Assembly (NCBI GenBank): GCA_023384575.1
Contig: JAHDVP010000023.1
Coordinates: 19,837-83,836 of the forward strand
Length of the DNA stretch: 64,000 bases
From: Acidobacteriota bacterium
Lineage (GTDB): Bacteria > Acidobacteriota > Vicinamibacteria > Vicinamibacterales > JAFNAJ01
Direction: 5' to 3'
Shown here: piece after piece, positions 19,201-27,390 of the stretch
How the letters are laid out: each line of letters opens with the position of its first letter
How positions within the stretch are numbered: position 1 is the first letter of the stretch
Made by a program: the position numbers and the translations under genes
The notes under the pieces: model-generated
The model's database searches: none
The model's input: only the letters and a program-made list of their open reading frames with translations
Told to the model about the DNA's origin: nothing

Positions 19201-19531
19201 CAATCCGCTGCCGAGCGGCTTCACGCAGACCATCGACCAGTGGTTCGACCCGGCTGCGTTCGCCCCGAACACGGCGTTCCGCTTCGGCAACTGCGGCATC
19301 AACACGGTGCGCGGGCCGAGCTTCAAGTCGGTGAACTTCTCGGCGTTCCGCTCCATTCCCGTCGGAGCGGGCCGTCGCGTCGAGTTGCGCTGGGAGGTGT
19401 TCAACCTGCTCAACACGGTCAACTACGGCCTGCCCGGGTCGAACGTGAACAACCCGGGCACGTTCGGCGTCATCAGCAGCAGCACGGGCTCACCCCGCGA
19501 GATGCAGCTCGCGGTGAAGTTCTACTTCTGA
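16250..19531 (+). CDS. TonB-dependent receptor of the inositol locus
   Basis: Outer-membrane receptor of about 1093 residues. ATG 16250 follows GGAGAGGAGAG and gives a signal peptide ending near AAAQ. Residues about 28-110 are the carboxypeptidase-regulatory-like domain (GSIVGTVRDSSGAVLPGVTV). About 120-250 is the plug (LPLLGRRYSELAFLAPGV) and the rest is a beta-barrel ending YF. It is the first gene of a unit with iolD and iolB and lies under a LacI operator. It therefore probably takes up inositol in a bound or polymeric form, since free inositol would pass porins. That substrate is inference. The upstream open frame from 15734 has no signal peptide and is rejected. Confidence 0.9.
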   Translation: MTASHFVRRLGGLALGLALAGVVPAAAQIDTGSIVGTVRDSSGAVLPGVTVTATQQGTNAQAIAITSDRGEYVMPNLRIGVYELSAEIDGFKRGLSRDVTLNVQQRVQVDFTLEVGDLTEDVTVEAQAVVLQTQRADIGLAVTQRSMTDLPLLGRRYSELAFLAPGVAPAPAGIGNRGEESGFNANGNFSTWNNYTLDGADNNSFTTNLQERSVQVVQPPVDALEEFRVQTRTYSAEFGRAAGAVINASIKQGTNSFRGNLYEFFRDEGLNANRWENNRAGLEKAAFRQDIFGGTLGGPLRRDRTFFFVSYQGTRTNRELTGQATVPTALMRQGNLSELPINLLTSPFTTGCVDTAAKIINPACIDPVAQRIMQLYPQPNIPSRQALEGTPGSFGPPNFINNQSIDEDVNQLDVRVDQNLRGGLDRLFGRYSIADTTRIEEPLLGDPVASGDFNSENFITGQSAVFGWTRVLGSSMVNELRVSWNHISSDVLHPAFGVDANAQYGITGLPTDPRYSGGLPHLNVGGLSRIGGPFFRPQFQTSWVWQFSNNLSWTRGSHDYKFGVERRRDSVDYIDLAALNGLMTFSNGRYTNSGIGDFLLGLATQQRVTLFHEAQLFTDGWQFYGQDSWRITPTFTLNYGLRYEYFTPMFDRNGLLTNIDPATGARITAQEDGSVFERALINPDRNNFAPRVGFAWRPTEKMVLRGGFGVFYQHTDRYGSESQMALNPPQLADVVLTATTRNDPPTAILRNGFVPVSADNINPASVQWRIQSPDQKTPVVQQYSIGPEYEIFSGTVVAVEYVGNRTRNGRRLLNLNQGRIDTPGVGPAVFPYASLGYGTAFLQQVQTIGRTDYNALQVRLQRRFMNGFAYTAQYTWSKALGDFLDHLSADGSGGGQYPINAYEPDRNYGLLTFDTPRRFTGSFIYELPFGAGRAKDPGGVVGAILGNWSVNGIVTISDGRPFTITANDQTGAGSGRISVANCVGNPLPSGFTQTIDQWFDPAAFAPNTAFRFGNCGINTVRGPSFKSVNFSAFRSIPVGAGRRVELRWEVFNLLNTVNYGLPGSNVNNPGTFGVISSSTGSPREMQLAVKFYF

Positions 19532-19603
19532 CGTAGTCTCCCAGTCCGCCCGGTCGGTGACCTCGGTCGCCGGCCGGGCGCCCGTCTTCCTCCCGGAGCC
19601 GTC

Positions 19604-21406
19604 ATGCGCCTCACCGGTGGCGAGATCATCGTCGAATACCTCATCAAGGAGGGGGTGCCCTATCTCGTGGGCATCCCCGGCCACGGCAACGTCGCGCTCT
19701 TCGATGCGATCGTCGACCGCCGCGACCGGATCCGACCGTTCCCGGTGGTGCACGAGCAGAGCGCCGCCCACATCGCCGACGCCTACTATCGCGTCTCAGG
19801 CCGTCCGCTCGCGATCACGACCTCGATCGGGCCGGGTGCCGCCAACACCACGTGCGGCGTCGCTCAGGCCTATGTCGACTCGACGGCGATGCTCGTCATC
19901 ACCGGCAGCACGCACACGTACATGCGGGGGCATTCGGTGCTGCAGGAGATCGACCGCACGCACTGGAGCAACTTTCCCCGGGTGCTCGAGCCCGTCGTCA
20001 AGCGCTGGTGGGACGTCACGCGGGTCGGGCAGCTGCCCTTCGTCATGCACAGCGCGTTCAACGAGATGCTGAGCGGCCGGCGCGGTCCCGTGCTCATCGA
20101 CCTGCCGATGGACGTGCAGGCCGAGGCGGCCGACGTCGAGCTGCCCGAGCCGGCCGAGCGACGTGCGCTGCGTATGCCGGCGGGGCACCCCGCCGACCTC
20201 GAACGGGCGGCGGCGCTGCTCGTCCAGGCGAAGCGCCCGGTCATGGTCGTGGGGGGAGGGGCGGCCTATTCGCCGACCGCCGCATCCGATGTGCGCCGGA
20301 TCGCCGAGCACCTGGGCGCGGCGGTCATCACCACCTGGCACGGCAAGGGCATCCTGCCGCAGGATCACGAACTGAACGCGTGGCACGCCGGCTCGATCGG
20401 CACGCTCTGCGCCAACCGCCTCGCCAACCAGGCGGACGTCGTGCTCGCCGTCGGCACGCGCTTCGTCGACTGGCTGACCGGGTCCTATACCAGCGACGTG
20501 TGGCGCATCCCGCCCGCGAAACTCATTCACATCGATCTCGACCCGCGTGAGATCGGGAAGAACTACCCGGTCGAGGTGGGCATCCTGGCCGACGCGGGCA
20601 CCGCGCTGGCGCAACTCGTCGATGCGGTGGCGTCCGCCGGACCGGCGCGGGCCTATCGCGCGACCGAGTGGTTCGCGACCATCCGCAAGGCCCGGCAGGA
20701 CTACCTCGACGCCTTTGCCGACATCCGCGAGAGCGATCGGTTCCCGATGTCGATCTCTCGCGCGCTCGCCGAGATGCGGAAGGTCGCGCCCCGCGACTCG
20801 ATCTGGGTGAGTGGGGCCGGCAACCCGCAGACGCAGATCCACCAGGAGTTGCCGTTCTACGAGCCGAGGACGCACATCACGAGCGGCGGCTTCTCGACGA
20901 TGGGGTTCACCGTGCCCGGAGCGATCGGCGCGCAGCTTGCCGCAGGCGACCGACGGGTGATCGGCGTGTCGGGTGACGGCGATTTCATGGCGAGCCTTCA
21001 CGAGATCGCCATCGCCGTGCAGCAGCAGTTGCCCATCGTCTACGTGGTCATGAACAACGCCGCCTGGCAGTCGATCGAGAACCTTCAGGTCTCCGTCTAC
21101 GGCGAGGCGCGGAAGATGAACACCCGCTTCCTGACGCCGGGCGGAGCGAACTACTCGCCCGACTTCGTCCGCGTGGCCGAGGGGTTCGGGGCGCGCGCCT
21201 CGAAGGTCACCTCTCCCGACCAGATGGGCCGCGCGCTCCAGGAAGCCCTCGATTCGGGTCGCACCTCGGTCATCGAAGTTCCGTGCGCGAAGGAGCTGCC
21301 GTACTCGGGGATCAAGAAGTACGCGTGGTGGGACGTTCCCGTGCCGGCGTACCTCGAGGAGGCTCGAAAGGCGTACGAGGAGGCGCGCGCCGGCGAGCGG
21401 TTGTGA
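19604..21406 (+). CDS. iolD: Thiamine-diphosphate enzyme, trihydroxycyclohexanedione hydrolase-like
   Basis: A 600-residue ThDP enzyme of the acetolactate-synthase fold. The catalytic Glu is in VHEQSAAHIADAYYR, the GHGN motif near residue 27 is typical of IolD, and the ThDP/Mg site GDGDFMASLHEIA...VMNNA lies at about 454-487. The C-terminus WWDVPVPAYLEEARKAYE also resembles IolD. IolD opens the ring of trihydroxycyclohexane-1,2-dione to 5-deoxy-glucuronate, the substrate of the next gene, iolB (20 bases downstream). It is somewhat shorter than the usual 620-640 residues. A different ThDP lyase cannot be excluded from sequence alone, but iolB next to it argues for IolD. Confidence 0.8.
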   Translation: MRLTGGEIIVEYLIKEGVPYLVGIPGHGNVALFDAIVDRRDRIRPFPVVHEQSAAHIADAYYRVSGRPLAITTSIGPGAANTTCGVAQAYVDSTAMLVITGSTHTYMRGHSVLQEIDRTHWSNFPRVLEPVVKRWWDVTRVGQLPFVMHSAFNEMLSGRRGPVLIDLPMDVQAEAADVELPEPAERRALRMPAGHPADLERAAALLVQAKRPVMVVGGGAAYSPTAASDVRRIAEHLGAAVITTWHGKGILPQDHELNAWHAGSIGTLCANRLANQADVVLAVGTRFVDWLTGSYTSDVWRIPPAKLIHIDLDPREIGKNYPVEVGILADAGTALAQLVDAVASAGPARAYRATEWFATIRKARQDYLDAFADIRESDRFPMSISRALAEMRKVAPRDSIWVSGAGNPQTQIHQELPFYEPRTHITSGGFSTMGFTVPGAIGAQLAAGDRRVIGVSGDGDFMASLHEIAIAVQQQLPIVYVVMNNAAWQSIENLQVSVYGEARKMNTRFLTPGGANYSPDFVRVAEGFGARASKVTSPDQMGRALQEALDSGRTSVIEVPCAKELPYSGIKKYAWWDVPVPAYLEEARKAYEEARAGERL

Positions 21407-21426
21407 TCGCCCGCTGGAGGAGACGC

Positions 21427-22302
21427 ATGTCGACACAGCAACGGCTCTACCACTCCCGATCGCTGGCCGATGGCGAGGCGGGCACGCTCGTGGAGATCAC
21501 GGCCGAAGGCGCGCGCTGGCGTTACGTGCACTTCGCCGTTCGCCGGTTGCCCGCGGGCACGTCGTGGGCGGCGCGTGGCGACGGCCAGGAGATCTGCCTC
21601 GTCCTGCTCAGGGGGCACTGTCGGGTGCGGTGGCCGGGTGGGGTCGAGCACGTCATCGGCCCGAGGACTGACGTCTTCGCCTCGTACCCGTCGGCCGTGT
21701 ACCTGCCTGCCGGCGTCGTCTGCACGGTAGTCGCCCTCGAGACGACGGACCTCGCAGATTGCCGGGCGCCCTCGACCAAGACGCTCGAGCCCGCGGTGAT
21801 CCGGCCCGAGCACTGTGGCTTCGAGATCCGGGGCGGGGGCAACGCCACGCGCCAGATCGTCGACATCCTGCCGCCGTCGTATCCCGCCGATCGGCTGATG
21901 GTGTGCGAGGTGTTCACGCCGAGCGGCAACTGGTCGAGCTACCCGCCGCACAAGCACGATCGCGACGACCCTCCGCACGAGGTCGAGCTCGAAGAGACCT
22001 ACTACTTCCGGATGCGACAGCCCGAGGGGTACGCCTTCCAGCGCGTCTACGCGGCCGACGGGTCGTTCGACCAGACCTTCAAGGTCGAGCACGGCGACCT
22101 GCTGCTCATCCCCGGTGGTTACCACCCGTTCGTGACGGCGTTCGGGTACGACGCCTACTATCTCAATGTCCTCGCTGGCGAGCGCCGCTCGATGGCCGCC
22201 GCCGACGACCCGCGCTACGCAGGTCTGCGCGAGACGTGGCCGCCGCCCGACCCGCGCCTCCCGGTCGTGCCTCGTCCGCAGCCGGTTGGCCAGACTTCGT
22301 AG
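21427..22302 (+). CDS. iolB: 5-deoxy-glucuronate isomerase
   Basis: A 291-residue double-cupin protein. The metal-binding segment YPPHKHDRDD, then EVELEETYYF and a later GYHPFV are the IolB signature. It converts 5-deoxy-D-glucuronate to 2-deoxy-5-keto-gluconate, the substrate of IolC. ATG 21427 is preceded by GGAGGAGA, which fixes the start; the longer frame from 21283 overlaps iolD and is rejected. It lies 20 bases after iolD. Confidence 0.92.
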   Translation: MSTQQRLYHSRSLADGEAGTLVEITAEGARWRYVHFAVRRLPAGTSWAARGDGQEICLVLLRGHCRVRWPGGVEHVIGPRTDVFASYPSAVYLPAGVVCTVVALETTDLADCRAPSTKTLEPAVIRPEHCGFEIRGGGNATRQIVDILPPSYPADRLMVCEVFTPSGNWSSYPPHKHDRDDPPHEVELEETYYFRMRQPEGYAFQRVYAADGSFDQTFKVEHGDLLLIPGGYHPFVTAFGYDAYYLNVLAGERRSMAAADDPRYAGLRETWPPPDPRLPVVPRPQPVGQTS

Positions 22303-22388
22303 CTCGTCGCGTGCCGGCGGATCGCGCGGGACGGAACACGATGATGCCGCCCCTGACGTCAACGTACAACCTCGAAGGCAGGAGACTG

Positions 22389-25067
22389 ATGCAGCACAGG
22401 ATCAACCACCGCCTCCCTGGCACCGTCGCGGCGCTCGTTGCAGGACTCGCCCTTGTCCTCATCGTCCCGCTCCGCTCGCAGACGCTTCCGCAGGACCAGG
22501 GCGCGCACGGCACGTGGCAGAAGCTGCTCAAGCTCACGACGACGGCGAGCGTGATGCACACGAAGGCCCACCCCGACGACGAACACGGTGGAGTGATCAC
22601 GAAGCTCTCGCGCCGGCACGGCGCGCGTCTGTCGATGATCACGCTCAACCGCGGCGAGTCGGGCGACAACGCCATCGGGTCGCAGCTCTTCGACGGCCTC
22701 GGCCTGATCCGGACCGAGGAACTCATGGTGTCCAACCGGTACTACGGCATGGATAACCAGTACTTCACGACGGTGCTCGACTACGGCTTCTCGAAGCGGA
22801 TCGACGAAGCCCTCGAGAAGTGGGGGAAGGACAACGTCATGCGGGACGTCGTCCGGCTCATCCGCATGGACAGGCCCTTCGTGCTCCTCTCGCGCTTCCA
22901 GGGCAACCAGCGCGACGGCCACGGCAATCACCAGACCGCAGGCCTCATCACCACCGAGGCCTTCAAGATGGCTGGCGACCCGAAGGTGTTCCCCGAGCAG
23001 ATTGCCGAAGGCCTGCGCCCGTGGCAGCCGTTCAAGGTCTACATCGGCGGCGTGCGCGAGGACGAGGCCTGGACAGTCCGGATCGACAGCGGTGAGTACA
23101 GCCCCTGGATTGGCGACTCGTACAACAACTTCGCGCGGCTGGGCCTGTCGTTCCAGCGCTCACAGGTGAGCGGCCGGTACCGCCCGCAGCCCGGGCCGGT
23201 CTACGGCTACTACACGCGCGTCGGGAGCACCGTCAAGGCCCCCGAGAAGGAACAGACCATCTTCGACGGCATCGACACGACGGTGCCTGGCCTGTTCAAG
23301 ACGCTCGGGCGGCCGGCCCCAGCGGGCGTCGACGGGCTGCTGCAGCAGATCGAGGCTGCGGTGAAGGAAGCGATGGCGGCCTTCTCGCTGACCGACCCGT
23401 CGGCCGTCGTGCCCGCGCTCGCGAGGGGCCTTGCGGCCACGCGCCAGGCCATCGAGCGGAGCGCTCCCGAGCCCGACGCCGTGTTCCTGCTGCAGGTCAA
23501 GGAACGGCAGTTCATGGACGCCATCAACACGGCGCTCGGCGTATCCTTCACCGCGATGGCGCAGCCGGCGGGCCTGCCCGAACCGACGGGGATGTTCGCG
23601 GCCTTCGCGCCGGCGCCCACGATGGAGGCGCCGGTGCCCGGCCAGCGCTTCGAGGTGCGCGCAACGTTCTCCAATCGCGGTCGTCACGACGTGGCCCTGT
23701 CGGAGATCGCGCTCGACACGCACGCCGGGTGGAACGCCCAGCGCACGCAGGGCGGCGGCGCGGCGGTCCTGAAGTTCAACGACGTCGCGCAGGCGCGCTT
23801 CGACGTGACGCTCGCGGCCGACGTGGCGCTCAGCTCGAAGCCCTACTTCAGCCGCGCGTCGATCCGCGAGGACCTCTACACGCTGCACGACAAGAGCCAG
23901 TTCGGCCGGCCGGCCAGCGCGGCGCCGGCCGTGGCCGTCGCGCGCTACACCGTCGGCGGTGTCCCCGTCGAGGCGCGCGAGACGGTGCGTCGCAGCGAAG
24001 CGAGGCTGCCCTACGGGCACGAACTCCGCGAGTTGCGGGTCGTGCCCGCCGTCGGGCTGCGAGTCTCACCGGGCGCCGCGATCATCCCGCTCAAGGCCGC
24101 GGAGAAGCGCCTCACGCTGCACGTCGACCTGCTGAACAACAAGCCCGATGGCGTGCAGGGCGAGCTTTCGTTGCGGCTGCCCACCGGCTGGTCGGCTTCG
24201 CCCGCTTCGCAGGCGTTCACCTTCGCCCGCGCCGGTGAGCGCGCGGCCCACCAGTTCACGGTGTCGGTGCCGGCGCTCGAGGATCGCTCGTACGAGGTCA
24301 CGGTGGTTGCCAGGGCCGATGGCAAGGAGTACACCGAGGGCTACGACATCATCGAGCATCGCGACCTCGAGACCCGCTACTTGTACCGCCCATCGACGAC
24401 GAGCGTGCGCGGCGTCGACGTCGACGTGGCGCCGGACCTGCACGTCGGGTACGTGATGGGTGTCGGCGACCAGGTGCCCGCCGGGATCGCCCAGCTCGGC
24501 TATCGGGTGACGCTGCTCGACGAGCAGGCCCTGGCCACGGGTGACCTGTCGCAGTTTGACGCGGTCGTGACCGGGACGCGCGCCTACGCCGTGCGCGAGG
24601 ATCTCAAGACGTACAACCGCCGCCTGCTCGACTACGTCCGGAACGGCGGCAACCTCGTTGTCCTCTACAACACGCAGGAGCTCGTCCCCAACCAGTTCTC
24701 CCCGTACCCGGCGGTCCTGCCGCAGCGATCGGAGGAGGTCTCCGAAGAGGACTCGCCGATCGAGATCCTGGCGCCGGACCATCAGGCGTTCACGTGGCCG
24801 AACCGGATCACGCAGGCCGATTTCGAGGGCTGGGTCGAACAGCGCGGGTCGAAGTTCTGGAGCGAGTGGGACGCCAACTACACGCCGATGCTCTCGACGT
24901 TCGACCGCGGGCAGGCGCCGCAGCGCGGCGGCTGGCTGACCGCCCGCTACGGCCAGGGGCACTACACCTACTTCGCCTACGCCTTCCACCGGCAGCTGCC
25001 GTACGGCGTGCCAGGGGCCTACCGGCTTCTGGCCAACGTGCTGGCGCTCAACAAGACGCCGCGGTAA
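22389..25067 (+). CDS. Exported PIG-L-family deacetylase with NEW3-like and ThuA/amidotransferase-like domains
   Basis: An 892-residue exported protein. The start ATG 22389 follows AGGAGA and gives a signal peptide (VAALVAGLALVLIVPLRSQ). The PIG-L domain occupies about 50-300, with the zinc motif AHPDDEHGG near residue 60 and DGHGNHQ near 175. Beta-sandwich NEW3-like segments lie at about 420-680. A C-terminal amidotransferase-like domain (about 690-890, GYRVTLLDE, FDAVVTGTRAY, GGNLVVLYNTQE) follows. PIG-L enzymes remove N-acetyl from GlcNAc, including GlcNAc-inositol (MshB, PIG-L). It is last in the unit after iolB (86 bases). A role in stripping an inositol glycoconjugate is therefore tempting but unproven; similar large PIG-L proteins occur outside inositol loci. 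Confidence 0.82.
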   Translation: MQHRINHRLPGTVAALVAGLALVLIVPLRSQTLPQDQGAHGTWQKLLKLTTTASVMHTKAHPDDEHGGVITKLSRRHGARLSMITLNRGESGDNAIGSQLFDGLGLIRTEELMVSNRYYGMDNQYFTTVLDYGFSKRIDEALEKWGKDNVMRDVVRLIRMDRPFVLLSRFQGNQRDGHGNHQTAGLITTEAFKMAGDPKVFPEQIAEGLRPWQPFKVYIGGVREDEAWTVRIDSGEYSPWIGDSYNNFARLGLSFQRSQVSGRYRPQPGPVYGYYTRVGSTVKAPEKEQTIFDGIDTTVPGLFKTLGRPAPAGVDGLLQQIEAAVKEAMAAFSLTDPSAVVPALARGLAATRQAIERSAPEPDAVFLLQVKERQFMDAINTALGVSFTAMAQPAGLPEPTGMFAAFAPAPTMEAPVPGQRFEVRATFSNRGRHDVALSEIALDTHAGWNAQRTQGGGAAVLKFNDVAQARFDVTLAADVALSSKPYFSRASIREDLYTLHDKSQFGRPASAAPAVAVARYTVGGVPVEARETVRRSEARLPYGHELRELRVVPAVGLRVSPGAAIIPLKAAEKRLTLHVDLLNNKPDGVQGELSLRLPTGWSASPASQAFTFARAGERAAHQFTVSVPALEDRSYEVTVVARADGKEYTEGYDIIEHRDLETRYLYRPSTTSVRGVDVDVAPDLHVGYVMGVGDQVPAGIAQLGYRVTLLDEQALATGDLSQFDAVVTGTRAYAVREDLKTYNRRLLDYVRNGGNLVVLYNTQELVPNQFSPYPAVLPQRSEEVSEEDSPIEILAPDHQAFTWPNRITQADFEGWVEQRGSKFWSEWDANYTPMLSTFDRGQAPQRGGWLTARYGQGHYTYFAYAFHRQLPYGVPGAYRLLANVLALNKTPR

Positions 25068-25071
25068 CGCG

Positions 25072-25110
25072 TCGACCCTTTTCCGACGTCGACCCCTCCT
25101 CCGACGTCCC
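25072..25110. repeat. Short tandem repeat of about 18 bp
   Basis: CGTCGACCC followed by T/C-rich bases and TCCGA occurs twice, then a third partial copy CGTC, directly after the stop of the PIG-L gene. It is too short to define function. Confidence 0.45.
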
Positions 25111-25145
25111 GGACGGTCACCTTCCCCCTCTTGGTGGCCGTCCGG
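25109..25145. terminator. Bidirectional hairpin between the two converging inositol operons
   Basis: 13-bp arms (CCGGACGGTCACC and GGTGGCCGTCCGG, one wobble pair) with an 11-base loop. It lies between the stop of the plus-strand unit (25067) and the stop of the minus-strand unit (25157). The strong stem, though without a clear T-run, is well placed to end both transcripts. Confidence 0.6.
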
Positions 25146-25156
25146 TCTCCTTTCGT

Positions 25157-26023
25157 TCACGAAGGCCGGCTGCCGGCGAGAGCTTCCCAGGCCGCGATGA
25201 GCCGTTCGTAGTTGGCGGCCACCCGTGCCACGGCGCCCTTACGATCGAGACGCCCGTCCATCCACTTCACGCATGGTTCCCAGTACACCGTGCGTCCGAT
25301 GGCGAACCCGCCTGCGCTCCGCATGCGACGCGCTGCGGCGAACCACTGCTCGACGAGCCCGAACCCGGCGCCCTTCCCGAGTACCAGGAACCTCGGACCT
25401 TCCCGTTCGGCGATGGCCTCGTCGACCACCGCCGCGGCTGCGGCATCGGTCGTGCCCTCCATCTTCCAGAAGTCCGGCACGATGCCGGCGTCGTACGACG
25501 CCCGGATGTAATCGGCGAGGATGGCCGGCCGGCCGGCGGTCTCGAAGGTCCTCTCGTCCTCGTGCGCGCGCATGACGACGACCTCGAGCAGGAAGGGCCG
25601 CGCGTTGACCCGGCACCAGTCGCCGAGGGTCCGGAGCTTGCCGCGCTCGGCCGCGATGCGCTCTTCGCTGTACTCGGGGCGGTGCCGGACGATGACCTTG
25701 ACCATGTCACCGGTCAGCGCGGCGTGGAACGGCTCGCTCGTCCACTCGAGCGGGAAGACGCCCGCCCTCTCGGCGGGCGTGGCGACCAGGATGCCGTCGC
25801 GCTGCGCCGCGGCGATGAGCGGAGACGAGTACTGCTCGTCGAGGAGGAGTGCGCCATGGCGGGCGGCAGCCGGGGAACGGTCCCGCGCAAGACGGAAGCC
25901 CTCGACGACGATCGCCTTGAGCTCAGGGATGCGCGACCGGTCTGCGGCGTGGGCGTCGCACCACTCCTCGATCTGCCAGCGGTGGTCGGCCGCCAGCACG
26001 TACACGGGCTGCGGAACGGCCAT
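25157..26023 (-). CDS. Stand-alone DUF2090 protein, probable 2-deoxy-5-keto-gluconate-6-phosphate aldolase
   Basis: A 288-residue protein starting MAVPQPVYVLAADHRWQIEEWC. The LAADHR start, LLLDEQYSSPL, KVIVRHRPE, DFWKMEGTTD and GRTVYWEPCVKW segments are those of the domain that follows the kinase in IolC-DUF2090 fusions. There it serves as the class-I-type aldolase giving DHAP and malonate semialdehyde (the IolJ step). Here it is a separate gene at the end of the pfkB-GH4-permease unit. Its ATG overlaps the permease stop by ATGA. Together with IolC it completes the lower inositol route. Confidence 0.82.
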   Translation of the reverse strand: MAVPQPVYVLAADHRWQIEEWCDAHAADRSRIPELKAIVVEGFRLARDRSPAAARHGALLLDEQYSSPLIAAAQRDGILVATPAERAGVFPLEWTSEPFHAALTGDMVKVIVRHRPEYSEERIAAERGKLRTLGDWCRVNARPFLLEVVVMRAHEDERTFETAGRPAILADYIRASYDAGIVPDFWKMEGTTDAAAAAVVDEAIAEREGPRFLVLGKGAGFGLVEQWFAAARRMRSAGGFAIGRTVYWEPCVKWMDGRLDRKGAVARVAANYERLIAAWEALAGSRPS

Positions 26024-27390
26024 CACGCCTCCGCCCGCTTCGAGCGCAGGAACAGGAAGTAGGCGCCGATGCCCGCGAGCAGGAAGAGTACCGAGAACAC
26101 GATGCCCTCGGTCGGACCGGTGAAGAAGAGGTACGTCCACAGCGCGGCCGAGACCAGCGCCGGCAGCGGATAGAACCACATCTTGAACGGCTGGGCGATG
26201 TCCTTGCGGTACTCGTACAGCAGGATCACGGCGCCGCACTGCCAGATGAACCTGAGCAGGATCTGGACCTGCATGAGCCAGTTCACGAGCTGCCCGAGCG
26301 TGAAGAAGCAGAAGGGCACCGAGATGATCCCGATGACGAGCAGCGAGACGTGGGGGAAGTTCTTGGTCGGGTGCACCCTGGCGAACACGTGGAAGAAGTC
26401 TCCGTCGCGGGCGGCGGCGAACGGAATTCTGGAGTAGCCGAGAATCAGCGCGAAGAGCGACGATGCGGCCACGAACAGGATCAGCCCGGTCATGACGAGA
26501 CCGGCGACGCGGCCCTGACCTGGATCGGTGAACGTCCTCTCGATGAAGAGTGACGCGACGCTGGTCGACTCCTTCGCTTCCTGCCACGGGATCAGGCCGG
26601 TGATGACCGTGGTCATCAGCATGTAGATCGTGGCGACGACGAGGATGGAGAAGACGATCGACCGCGGGATCGTCTTCGTCGGGTTCTTGATCTCCTCGCC
26701 GATGTTGCAGACCTGGTTGTAGCCCCCGTAGCTGTACATGGCCAGCACCGACGCGGCGCCGATGGCCACGAACAGGCTGCGGTCGAAGGTGAACGCGTAG
26801 TCGGGGTAGTCGAACGCCTGCGTCGGAGAGAACGTGAAGAGGCCCGCGAGGATGACCCAGCCGACGGTGACGAAGACGACCACGAGCATGATCACCGTCA
26901 GCCGGCTCACCGACTTGATGTCGCGGTAGAGCAGGGCCGTCATGCCGAGGCAGACGAGCCCGGCCACGAGGTGGTGCTGCCAGCCGGAGAGGCCGACCCA
27001 GGCGAAGCCGAGGTAGTCGGCGAAGCCCACGGCCCCGCCCGCCACCGAGAGCGGCGCGACGAGAATCGTCTGGAAGATGAAGAGGAACGCCATGAGACGT
27101 CCGAGCCCGAAGGGCTTGTACGCCTCACGAAGGTAGAGGTAAGGGCCGCCCGATCCGGGCAGCGCCGCGCCCAGATGGGCGTAGACCAGTCCGTCGCAGA
27201 GGGCGATGAACGCGCCCGCCACCCAGGCGTACATGATGTGCGGGCCGTTCATCACCGCGATCATCACGGGGATCGTCAGGAAGGGCCCGATGCCCACCAT
27301 GCTGATGATGTTGGTCGCGGTGGCCGGCAGGAGGCCCATGCCGCGTTCGAGCTGGGCTCTCGGCGTGGCGGTCGGGGTCGCGTCGGTCAT
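26023..27390 (-). CDS. APC-family permease
   Basis: A 455-residue membrane protein with about 12 hydrophobic segments, starting around TNIISMVGIGPFLTIPVMIAVM. The APC-superfamily glycine-rich first helix and EEIKNPTKTIPRSI loop are visible. Family members move amino acids, polyamines or other organic solutes with cation symport. It sits between the GH4 and aldolase genes with 4-base ATGA overlaps on both sides and under the LacI operator at 29706. It is thus a candidate inner-membrane carrier for inositol or its glycoside. The substrate assignment rests only on context. Confidence 0.85.
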   Translation of the reverse strand: MTDATPTATPRAQLERGMGLLPATATNIISMVGIGPFLTIPVMIAVMNGPHIMYAWVAGAFIALCDGLVYAHLGAALPGSGGPYLYLREAYKPFGLGRLMAFLFIFQTILVAPLSVAGGAVGFADYLGFAWVGLSGWQHHLVAGLVCLGMTALLYRDIKSVSRLTVIMLVVVFVTVGWVILAGLFTFSPTQAFDYPDYAFTFDRSLFVAIGAASVLAMYSYGGYNQVCNIGEEIKNPTKTIPRSIVFSILVVATIYMLMTTVITGLIPWQEAKESTSVASLFIERTFTDPGQGRVAGLVMTGLILFVAASSLFALILGYSRIPFAAARDGDFFHVFARVHPTKNFPHVSLLVIGIISVPFCFFTLGQLVNWLMQVQILLRFIWQCGAVILLYEYRKDIAQPFKMWFYPLPALVSAALWTYLFFTGPTEGIVFSVLFLLAGIGAYFLFLRSKRAEA

